A DNA stretch of 20,254 nt from positions 1-20,254 of the forward strand of contig JALLAZ010001095.1 in NCBI GenBank assembly GCA_036939755.1, written 5' to 3'. This DNA comes from Stephanodiscus triporus (Eukaryota > Bacillariophyta > Thalassiosirophyceae > Thalassiosirales > Thalassiosiraceae). The notes below the pieces were generated by a model that saw only the letters and a program-made list of their open reading frames with translations, did not search any database and had not been told where the DNA came from. Shown piece by piece: positions 1-7,468 of this stretch. A program made the position numbers and the translations under genes. Numbering within the stretch: the first letter of the stretch is position 1; each line of letters begins with the position of its first letter.

Positions 1-1
<1 letters not shown>

Positions 2-31
<30 letters not shown>

Positions 32-1516
32 CAGCACGCCGACATCTCCGCGGTCCTCTCCCTGTACCTCAGGACCGCGTCCGACGAATATCATCGCGCC
101 GAGGAGGATTGCAGGTACGTTCCCATCGAGCGGTTCGAACGCATAACTAAGGAGCTGTGCAACCTCCCCACCTTCTTCCACAAGCCTCTGTACGCGCGGA
201 TACTGATGCTGTGGGAGACTCACCTCCTGATGCTGCAGGGGGGCGAGGGCGGCGGAGATGCGAGGCTGCCGTCGTTGCCGGTGGTGACCTACGGCGTATT
301 TCGTCATTTTTGGGAAATGGAAATGGCGCCCTACGACATGAGCGAGCGGTTCTTCCGGCTGCTCAAACAACCGAGCAAGGAATACATAACCCGGGACGAT
401 TTCTTCCCATACATCAAGGAGCTCCTGAACGACCACCCGGGCCTCGAGTTCCTCTCGAACCACGCCGAGTTCCAGGACAAGTACGCGGTGACGGTCATAA
501 CGCGAATCTTCTACTCAGTCAACCTCTGCCACTCCGGCCGGATCACCTCGCGACAGATACGCAAGTCCAACCTCCTCTCCGTCTTTCAGCAGGTTGACGA
601 GGAGGAGGACATAAACAAGGTCACGAAGTACTTCTCGTACGAGCACTTCTACGTCCTTTACTGCCGATTCTGGGAGCTGGATCACGATCGGGATTACAAG
701 ATAACGAGGGAGGACCTCCTGAAGTACGGCGAGCACAGCCTCAGCCACATGATCGTCGACCGCATCTTCGATGCGGCCCCACGGCCTTTCGAGGGAAATG
801 ACGCGGCGGCGGCATCGGACGAGAACGGGAACGCGACGGCGCGGAAAATGAATCGAGAGTACCTCACATACGAGGATTTCATCTTCTTCATGCTCAGCGA
901 GGAGGACAAGGCGAACGAGTGCTCGGTGCGGTACTGGTTCACGTGCGCCGACGTCGACGGTGACGACAGGCTGAACAACATGGAAATGCGCTCGTTCTAC
1001 GCCGTGCAATTGCACAGGATGCAGTGCATGGGCCACGAGGTTGTGCCGTTCGAGGACATGCTTTGCCAGATGATGGACATGATCAAGCCCGCCAACATGG
1101 AGTATTTGGTCGTGGAGGACTTCTTGCAGCCGCACTGTTCGCAGGTGTCCGGGGCCCTGTTCGACGCGCTGTTCAACGTCAACAAGTACGTCATGTTCGA
1201 GCAGCGCGATCCCTTCCTCGAGCGACAGAAGCGCGAGGACGAGTTCGGGACCGACTGGGATCGGTTCGCGTGCATCGATTACAATAGATTGGCGATGGAG
1301 GAGGAAGCGCGGGAGGAGGAAGCGATGGAGTAAGTAAGAAAGAAAGTCTTTCGTTTGTCGCCGTTAATATCCGAACCATTCTCCCTCACCCCGTAGTCGT
1401 TCTGCATTCGCCAAATGAAACTTAGGGTGGACTGGGTGACGATGGACGAGGAGGAAGAGGATGGAGAGGATTACAATTCGATGGGGCTGAGCGGGTCGAG
1501 CGAGGCTCCTTTTTAA
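2..1516 (+). CDS. PPP2R3C: PP2A regulatory subunit B'' (TON2/PPP2R3C type), 5'-partial, two exons
   Basis: This is the EF-hand regulatory subunit of protein phosphatase 2A. In plants the TON2/FASS member organises microtubule arrays; in animals PPP2R3C is centrosomal. The frame is open from base 2, beginning with a Ser run, so the 5' end lies outside the window. The first in-window Met (206) is not the start, because family-like sequence (FERITKELCNLPTFF) precedes it. Diagnostic segments are LKQPSKEYIT, HPGLEFL, RIFYSVN, QQVDEEEDINKV, YFSYEHFYVLYCRFWELD, FFMLSEEDK and RDPFLERQ...DWDRFA. Two Ca-binding loops are visible, DHDRDYKITRED (680-715) and DVDGDDRLNNME (950-985). The frame stops at TAA 1331, but GTAAGT at 1330 is a strong donor. 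Joining it to the acceptor CTTAG ending at 1425 keeps phase and gives a tail VDWVTMDEEEEDGEDYN... ending in EAPF at TAA 1514-1516. Plant TON2 ends in a similar acidic tail plus EPPF. The family call is secure; the last intron is inferred. Confidence 0.9.
1330..1425 (+). other. Predicted last intron of the PP2A B'' gene (96 nt)
   Basis: The donor is GTAAGT (1330-1335) and the acceptor is ACTTAG (ends 1425). Exon 1 contributes two bases (GA) and exon 2 one base (G), so the joined codon is GAG and the downstream frame stays open to an EAPF-stop terminus. A second AG at 1396, after a better pyrimidine stretch, is out of phase with this donor. Confidence 0.7.
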
Positions 1517-1805
1517 TCATTATTCTTTTATCAAAGATGATGGTATCGCCGTCGTCATTGGTTATTCCATCAACTTTTCTTCCCTTCGTGTATGTTCCGG
1601 TGGACTCATCTAATAACGGGGTCGTAATTTAATTGTGAAAAGTTGTGTAAATACTACTCTATTGCAGAACCTCGCAAATATGGAATAATGTCCCGAGCGG
1701 TCCGATCTTTTTTTCCACAATCCGAACAACAACCTCGAAACCTCCTACTACCTCCTCAATCATCCGCCCTACCGAACGACCCCCAACCCCCCCCACCCCC
1801 ACCCC
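1517..1805. other. Short intergenic region between convergent genes
   Basis: The 289 bases between the PP2A B'' stop and the PGK stop (opposite strand) must hold both 3' ends. The right part is C-rich with CCCCCA runs (about 1780-1806). No gene or clear terminator is seen. Confidence 0.6.
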
Positions 1806-3149
1806 CTACGCCTCCGACAGGGCCGCCACGCCCGGCAGGACCTTCCCCTCCAGCAGCTCCAACGACGCCCCCCCCCCGGTGCTGATGTGGCTCATCCTAG
1901 ATCCCAAGCCCGCCTGATTGACCGCCGCGACGCTGTCCCCCCCGCCCACGATCGTCGTCGCGCCGCGATCGGTGGCATCGGCCATGAATTTTCCGATGGC
2001 GATGGTGCCGACCGCGAACGGCTCCATCTCGAACACGCCCATCGGGCCGTTGAAGAGTATGGTGTTGCACGCCGATATCTCCTTACCGAAGAGCTCGAGC
2101 GTCTCGGGACCGACGTCCAGTCCCATCCACTCGCCCCCTATCTCGTTGCATTTCGCCACGGCCGTGTTGGCGTCGGCCGCGAATTTGTCCGCGAGGACGA
2201 CGTCGGTCGGCAGGATCAGCTTCACGCCCTTCTCCTCCGCCTTCTTCAACAGCCTGCCCGCCAGTTCGACGTACTCGTCCTCGACCATGCTTTTGCCGAT
2301 GTCGTACCCTAACGCCCTGTAGAACGTGAATATCATCCCCCCCCCGAGCAGGATGACGTCGCACTTCTCGATCAGCGATTCGATGACTGGCAGCTTCGTG
2401 CTGACCTTCGCCCCCCCGATGATCGCGCATAGCGGACGGACGGGATCGTCCACCGCCCCCTTGAGATACTTGAGCTCCTTGTCGAGCAGGAATCCCGCCG
2501 CGCTCAACTTCACGTGATCCGCGACCCCCGCCGTCGAGGAATGCGCGCGGTGGGACGTCCCGAACGCGTCCATGACGAAGTAATCCGCGAGCCTCCCGAG
2601 TCCGGCGGCTAGGTCCGGATCGTTCTTCGTCTCGCCCTTGTGAAACCTCGTGTTCTCCAACAGGAGCACCTGACCCCCCGTCATGGCCGACGCGATTTCC
2701 TCGACCTCCGCGCCGACGCAGTCGTTCACCTTCGTCACGTCCGTCCCTAGGAGTCGTCTAAGCGGCCCGACCACTGGATCCAACCGGCCGTTCTTGCCCG
2801 TCTCGATCACCTCGCCCTTGGGCCTGCCGAAGTGACTGCAAAGTATGACGTTCGCGCCCTTCTCGAGGAGGAATTTCGTCGTGGGCACGATCGCGCGGAG
2901 CCTCGTGTCGTCCGTGACCGTGACGTCGTCGTCCTTCGACAATGGCACGTTGAGGTCGACACGCACGAGGACGTTCTTGCCCCCGAGGTCGACGCGCTCG
3001 GCGAGGCCCGTCACGTTGAGCTTCTCGGGGGACGAAGCGGACGCGTGGAACGACGACGACGACGACAACAACAACGGGGGTAGATGGGGCGGGACGACGA
3101 CCGCGGACCGCCTCGCCGCCTGGCGCAGTAGGGCTCGTGCGAACAGCAT
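1806..3149 (-). CDS. PGK: Phosphoglycerate kinase, probably mitochondrial
   Basis: A complete 447-aa phosphoglycerate kinase, which interconverts 1,3-bisphosphoglycerate + ADP and 3-phosphoglycerate + ATP. Substrate-side motifs are RVDLNVPL (63-70), HFGRPKG (106-112) and LLLENTRFHKGE (162-173). The nucleotide-binding C-lobe has GGAKVSTK (245-252, with the catalytic-region lysines), LFNGPMGVFE (365-374) and GGGDSVAAVNQ (402-412), and the end GGGASLELLEGKVLPGV is typical. The core fits the usual length of about 400 aa, with roughly 45 extra N-terminal residues. Those residues contain Arg at 5, 9, 13 and 14, many Ser/Ala, and no acidic residue before Glu42. That is a mitochondrial-type presequence; there is no signal peptide and no ASAF-type plastid motif. 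Diatoms are known to run lower glycolysis in mitochondria as well as a plastid Calvin-cycle PGK, so I infer the mitochondrial isoform. The gene is intronless here and divergent from the FSH1-like gene. Confidence 0.95.
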   Translation of the reverse strand: MLFARALLRQAARRSAVVVPPHLPPLLLSSSSSFHASASSPEKLNVTGLAERVDLGGKNVLVRVDLNVPLSKDDDVTVTDDTRLRAIVPTTKFLLEKGANVILCSHFGRPKGEVIETGKNGRLDPVVGPLRRLLGTDVTKVNDCVGAEVEEIASAMTGGQVLLLENTRFHKGETKNDPDLAAGLGRLADYFVMDAFGTSHRAHSSTAGVADHVKLSAAGFLLDKELKYLKGAVDDPVRPLCAIIGGAKVSTKLPVIESLIEKCDVILLGGGMIFTFYRALGYDIGKSMVEDEYVELAGRLLKKAEEKGVKLILPTDVVLADKFAADANTAVAKCNEIGGEWMGLDVGPETLELFGKEISACNTILFNGPMGVFEMEPFAVGTIAIGKFMADATDRGATTIVGGGDSVAAVNQAGLGSRMSHISTGGGASLELLEGKVLPGVAALSEA

Positions 3150-3793
3150 CCTATTTGTATTTTATTATAAAATCTCTCTCTTTCTCTCTCTAGAAATAAG
3201 TACGATAGACGAAGGAGTGTTTGGGCAATATTGTTAACTCTCTAGTTATCGTACTCTCTAGAGTGTAATGATGTGGGCATCAGGCAACGGCAACGGCAGG
3301 CCCTTGATACTACACTTCTCTTGATTTGTATGTACATACGATGCGTTGCAAAACTTTCACACCACGAAGAGAAAGATTCCGAGTGAGTTCGACCCCCCAC
3401 GCCACGCGAGATCGAGGCCGCCGTGCCCCCCTGCGCGGTAGATACCATAGGTATTGTATGTAGACATCGCGTCTCGCCGAGACCACAGACGAATCTCTCT
3501 CTCTCTCTCGTCTTTTCTCTTTTCTCAGAGAGATGGATGACGTGTCGTGAAGAACCAAGAAATAAGAAATGTACTCTCTACTCTAGAGTACTCTCTATGG
3601 TACTCCTCTACTACACTTAGAGAGTGTGTAAGTACGATGTGTAGATACGTATTTTTATGTACTTACCCTGAGTTCGTCGCGCGCCATAAAATTTTCTTTC
3701 CTATCGGACACGGACGGACGGGCGGACCACCCGCTAATATCTTGTACTTAGAGAGGTTAGGTGGTGGGAGAGGAAGAAGTTATCGTATGAAGA
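3150..3793. promoter_or_regulatory. Divergent promoter region of PGK (-) and FSH1-like gene (+)
   Basis: These 644 bases separate the two start codons. They contain CT/TC-rich stretches (about 3172-3192 and 3491-3510). TACTCT/AGAGTA boxes cluster at about 3251-3266 and 3571-3618, including the perfect 12-bp palindrome TACTCTAGAGTA at 3579-3590. An AT-rich stretch (TTTTATTATAAAA) sits just upstream of the PGK start. No ORF here looks real. The regulatory role is inferred from position and motif recurrence. Confidence 0.5.
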
Positions 3794-5247
3794 ATGAGAG
3801 TCCTCTGCCTCCATCCGGCCGCGTCGTCCGCGAGGCGCCTTGGCTCGCAATTCTCCCAACTGGCGATACGACTGCGGGAGAGGCACTCCATCGAGCTGGT
3901 GTTCGCGGACGGTCCCCTCCTGGACGCCGCCGCCGTCGAGGAGTCATCGCGCCGGGGGAGGAGCGCGCACGGCGACGGCATCGACGACGTCGACGTCGAC
4001 ATCGACATCGTCGTCGACGACGTCGATGACGACGACGACGGGGGGGGAGGCGAGTCTCGAGAAGGTGGTACGTGGAGGAGAAGTCGTCGTCGTCGACGTC
4101 GTCGTCGTCGTCGTCGCCGGTGAGGTATTCGGGACTCGACGCGTCGCTCCTCCACCTGTCGCAAATCTGGGACCGCGACGGCGGCTTCCACGGCGTGATG
4201 GGCATTGGGCAGGGGGCGGACGTCGCCGCGCTGCTGCCGCTGCTGGATCGACATGGAGATCGTCGTCATCGTCGGGGCGAACACGATGAACACGATGACG
4301 AAGACGATGACGACGAAGACGCCGAAGACGAAGATGAAGACTGCTGTCGTGGGCCGACCATGTTCCGGGGGCTGCGCTTCGTGATCCTCGTCGATGGGAG
4401 GGATATCCTTCGAATGGGTGACGACGATGATGCTTCCGCCGCCGCCGCCGTCATCATCATCGATGATGACGCCGATGCCGATGCCGGTGCAAATGCAAAT
4501 GCCGGAGGGAATGCGGTCAAAGAGGACGACGACGGCGTTTACGTCGGTCCGGACGGCGTGCGGAGTCTTCACGTCATACTGGAAAGGACCAACGACGACG
4601 ACGACGGAAGGAGGGGGGGGAGCGGCGGCGCCATGCGGGGGGGCGAGCGGCTGGCGAAAATGTACGGCCCGAACGCCGCGATTCACAGGTGGTGCCGCGA
4701 TCGTCGAACGCGATCCCCCTCGTCGTCGTCGGCGGAGCTATCCAACGTCGTCGGGAGGTACCTCGTGGCGCGCAAGAACGACGAGCGATCGAACTCGGGG
4801 ATGCGCGAGCTGTCGAAATTGAGGAGGAGGCTGTCGGACGTCGAGCGCGTCGCGACGTTGGCGCTGTCGGAGGAGATTCGGAGGAATCCGCCCCGGGCGA
4901 TGTTGGCGGCGATCGTACCCGCCGCCGCGGTCGTCGCCGCAGCGGGAGGGGGGGGGGAAGAAGGGGAAGATCATCTCGGGTCGTCATCGTCGTCGTCCCC
5001 GACGACGGTGATCGCGGATGGAGGAGGATGGGGTCGAAAATGCGACAACGACGACGACGACGACGACGACGACTGCGGCTGCTGCTGCCCCAAGGCGGGG
5101 GGAGGGGGCGGTAGTAGGACGAAGACGGTGGTGGTGGATAAGGTGGTGGGGGCGTGGCGGGGGGGCAGACGACGGGAAATCGGAGATGAGGGGGGCGGCG
5201 CGCCGTGTCCCGGAGAATTCCTGCTGAGGGAGGAGGAACGTCGATAG
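3794..5247 (+). CDS. FSH1-type serine-hydrolase-like protein, one apparent frameshift, catalytic residues missing
   Basis: Divergent member of the FSH1/OVCA2 alpha/beta-hydrolase family. ATG 3794 begins MRVLCLHP, the family's usual start, followed by IELVFADGPLL. After an Asp-rich tract this frame is lost near a run of eight Gs (4040-4047). The other forward frame continues with RRWYVEEK, YSGLDASLLHL, GGFHGVMGIGQGADVAALL, LRFVILVDG, VRSLHVILERTND and AAIHRWCRD, all in family order. The second frame runs to TAG 5245-5247. The nucleophile elbow, normally G-x-S-x-G, reads G-I-G-Q-G (codon GGG), and the usual HxGGH region reads HRWCR, so catalysis looks lost. GAC/TCG tracts insert poly-Asp and poly-Ser loops. 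The C-terminal part (RELSKLRRRLSDVE...) is not recognised. A missing G in the assembly, a true frameshift or an unrecognised intron are all possible. GC richness keeps many frames open here, so gene integrity is uncertain. Confidence 0.6.
4081..4120 (+). repeat. TCG trinucleotide tract
   Basis: A near-continuous (TCG)n microsatellite broken by one GAC, coding a Ser run in the FSH1-like gene. A similar TCG tract opens the window (1-28), and a GAC tract lies at about 5047-5072 (poly-Asp). Confidence 0.85.
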
Positions 5248-5684
5248 GTTTACCATAATGATTTAAAAATATTTATTACCATCGATTGTCATATAAATAT
5301 CGTATTGGGAAACGGATCGAATAATATAGTACACACCCCAACACTCCTAACAATTTATTGACGACCCCATTAGATGAGTCCCCCGGAAAAAGTTGACGGA
5401 GAATAACAATGCCGACGGCGATCCCACCATCATTTATGCAATGAACTAACATATCTTTATTTTTCAGTCAAGCAAAATATTTTACAATCAGTATGAACAG
5501 CCACCCCCCCCCCAAAAAAAATAGAAGAGGAGACAGCAGATGGAAAGGGCGAACTCGTCGAATTGCCAACAGAGGGAAATAATAAATATGCCGAAGAACG
5601 ACAACATCGCCCACGCGCCGCCGTGGTTTCTAATCGCGCCCGATCCCCCTCTGCAATGGTGCGATGTGTGCGCGGCCCAATTCC
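5248..5684. other. Intergenic region between convergent genes
   Basis: AT-rich spacer of 437 bases carrying the 3' ends of the FSH1-like gene (+) and the first secreted-protein gene (-). It includes TTTATT hexamers, which read AATAAA for the minus gene, and an adjacent C-run/A-run at about 5503-5521. No coding sequence is supported. Confidence 0.5.
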
Positions 5685-6851
5685 TCACTCGGAAAGATTG
5701 ATCCTCGCACGGTTCAACTTGGTCATGAGATAATAAACGTACCCCCCCGCCAACACGAACAAGCACGCGAATAGACCGATGAAGGTGGTAGCCACGGCGT
5801 TCTGCACCCCCGCACCGCGAACGATGGACCCGTTCTTCCTAACGATCTTGATCCCCTGCATGTAGTTGCAAGCGTTGTTGTTCGGGCTCGACACGGTCCC
5901 AGCCGTCGCCAGCGCCGACTCGCACTTACCGGCGCCGGCGTATAGGTTCTCGCACGACTCCTTGACCTCGTCGGCGTCGTACTGGTCGTTCTGGCCATTC
6001 TGATTGACGTCCTTGGGCTCCTTGCACGACACGCACTCGGTCCCGATGAGGGTGGTGGTGGAGTAGGGGAGGTTGCTTCCCGCGAGGGAGAGGTAGGTGT
6101 TAGCGCCGCCGGAGTCGTCGGCGAATACGGAGCAGGAGTCGTCGGTGAAGAGGCCGACGTGGATGCTGCCGCCGTTCGCGGAGCAGTAAGCGCCAATGTA
6201 GTACGCATACTGATTCTCCTCGAGTTCTCTGCGGTTGTTGGCCTTGAACTGCTGGCAGCCCTGGGCGATCATGTTCAACATCTCGTTCTCATTCTGGCCA
6301 TTCTTGTTGCCGTTGCCCTCCTCGTAGGGGTTCCTGTCGACGCAGTACTCCATGCCCTTGCCAACGTAGCAGTCGTACTCGCAGTAATCATCCTCACAGT
6401 TGCTGCAGTCGCCGTAATTCTCCTCCATGGCGCAGCTGTACTCGTGATCACGCTGCACCATATCCATGTAGTAAGCGAGGTAGGTCTCCATGCTGATAAC
6501 GTAGTCTCCGTATCCCTTGTCGCACCCGGCGGCGTTCGCCATGGTGCACGAGTCGCTCGGACAGAGGCGGAAGCGCACTAGGCGCTGGGTCGAGATCCTG
6601 ACGTCATTGTTATCGTTGGCATCGGAGTTCCAAACCTGGGTGTGGTAGCATCCCTGATACTTGAGGCTCATGTTCGCGACCCAGGTGTAGTCGACCTCGT
6701 CGTTGTTCCCCTCGAGCTTACGGGCCTGGGAGAGGATGGCCCGTCCCATCTCGGACTCGGCCGAGATGGAGGCCATGGGGGCGACCTCCCCGGCGGATGC
6801 GACGCCGATGAAGGCAGAGGGGACTGCAAGAAGGGCAAGCTTCATGTTCAA
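5685..6851 (-). CDS. Secreted Cys-rich single-pass membrane protein A (paralogue of B)
   Basis: 388 aa, family not named. The signal peptide is residues 1-20 (MKLALLAVPSAFIGVASA|G). R-K-L at 44-46 could be an R-x-L propeptide site like those in diatom cell-wall proteins. The ectodomain is Cys-rich: FRLCPSDSC (94-102), YGDYVISMETYL (114-125), a Cys/acidic cluster (139-170), YYIGAYC (217-223), GLFTDDSC (233-240), CxxC (273-276) and GKCES (308-312). N-x-S sites are at 60 and 340, and there are short Asn/Gln-rich linkers (about 180-188 and 283-289). A transmembrane helix spans about 353-376, leaving a 12-residue basic cytosolic tail. The same motif order occurs in the divergent neighbour (7469-8755), so the two are paralogues from a local duplication. 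The layout resembles silicanin-type silica-vesicle proteins, but I cannot show homology. Membrane topology is well supported; function is unknown. Confidence 0.85.
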   Translation of the reverse strand: MNMKLALLAVPSAFIGVASAGEVAPMASISAESEMGRAILSQARKLEGNNDEVDYTWVANMSLKYQGCYHTQVWNSDANDNNDVRISTQRLVRFRLCPSDSCTMANAAGCDKGYGDYVISMETYLAYYMDMVQRDHEYSCAMEENYGDCSNCEDDYCEYDCYVGKGMEYCVDRNPYEEGNGNKNGQNENEMLNMIAQGCQQFKANNRRELEENQYAYYIGAYCSANGGSIHVGLFTDDSCSVFADDSGGANTYLSLAGSNLPYSTTTLIGTECVSCKEPKDVNQNGQNDQYDADEVKESCENLYAGAGKCESALATAGTVSSPNNNACNYMQGIKIVRKNGSIVRGAGVQNAVATTFIGLFACLFVLAGGYVYYLMTKLNRARINLSE

Positions 6852-7209
6852 GAGAGTGACAACAACAAAAATGCTCGTGATGTATTATGTGGTATCTCTG
6901 GTATCCCTCGCGTAGAGTCTCGTACCCTAGTGTACTCTACTTTAGTAGAGAACATTCTAACTTAGAGTAGCATTTCTTGTGAAGTCAACGATGAGTACTT
7001 TTTTATGAGTCACGAGCCTGACTAGGTAAATAAGATTTTTTCAGAAGCGAGCTTTACAAGAAAGGTCTTGATCCTTTCTCAACTTCATTAGACGCCAACT
7101 CAACGCTCGAAATTTTACAGAAGGAAGAAAGAAAATTCGAACGTTAAATCAACTCTTACCTTCAGACATGAAGATTATATCTTCTCCCAAATGAGACGAT
7201 CGGAATGGC

Positions 7210-7230
7210 TGGCTCGCAATCTGCGAGCCA
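7210..7230. repeat. 9-bp perfect hairpin
   Basis: TGGCTCGCA and TGCGAGCCA are perfect inverted copies separated by ATC. The hairpin sits near the middle of the divergent promoter region. It could be a protein-binding palindrome or chance. Confidence 0.6.
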
Positions 7231-7402
7231 TTGGCATCATTCATTCTTACACAGCGCGCAGCACGGCCAACAGCCGAGCGATGCCGGTAAGAATAAAAAA
7301 AAGACTTTCACCATATCATAGTACATATCGTACCTGGATCAACGCACCTCCCAGAACGACCCAGCATTGACCACTCCCATAATTCCGTCGGCAAACTCCG
7401 CC

Positions 7403-7425
7403 TCCATCCATCCATCCATCCATCC
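7403..7425 (+). repeat. TCCA tetranucleotide microsatellite
   Basis: Five and a half copies of TCCA lie about 45 bases before the start of secreted protein B, probably in its 5' UTR or core promoter. Confidence 0.85.
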
Positions 7426-7468
7426 CACCCTATTCAACGATTCAATCCAATCCGATAATTAATCAAAC

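Larger units (their letters stand above)
6852..7468. promoter_or_regulatory. Shared divergent promoter region of the paralogous secreted-protein genes
   Basis: These 617 bases lie between the two start codons. Near gene A are AGAGTA/TACTCT boxes (6911-6970), including the inverted repeat CTCTACT-TT-AGTAGAG at 6935-6950, like those upstream of PGK. A 9-bp hairpin lies at 7210-7230. Near gene B are a TCCA microsatellite (7403-7425) and a CCAAT-like ATCCAATCC about 20 bases before its ATG. No ORF is credible. The regulatory role is inferred. Confidence 0.5.

Noticed and set aside
114..125. CAG|GTACGT looks like a splice donor near the start of the window.
   Set aside because: The frame stays open through it, and the residues after it (FERITKELCNLPTFF) match the PP2A B'' family, so it is coding.
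1397..1516. Last PP2A exon starting after the AG at 1396.
   Set aside because: From 1397 the EAPF frame would need a phase-0 donor, but the clear GTAAGT donor at 1330 is phase 2; the AG at 1425 fits.
3012..3149. Plastid targeting of PGK because of the SSSSSFHASAS stretch.
   Set aside because: The N-terminus lacks a hydrophobic signal peptide and an ASAF-type cleavage motif; it is Arg-rich and reads as mitochondrial.
3757..4686. 309-aa minus-strand ORF over the FSH1-like gene.
   Set aside because: It is made mostly of antisense simple repeats (poly-Val/Asp/Arg); no family motif appears, while the plus strand has ordered hydrolase motifs.
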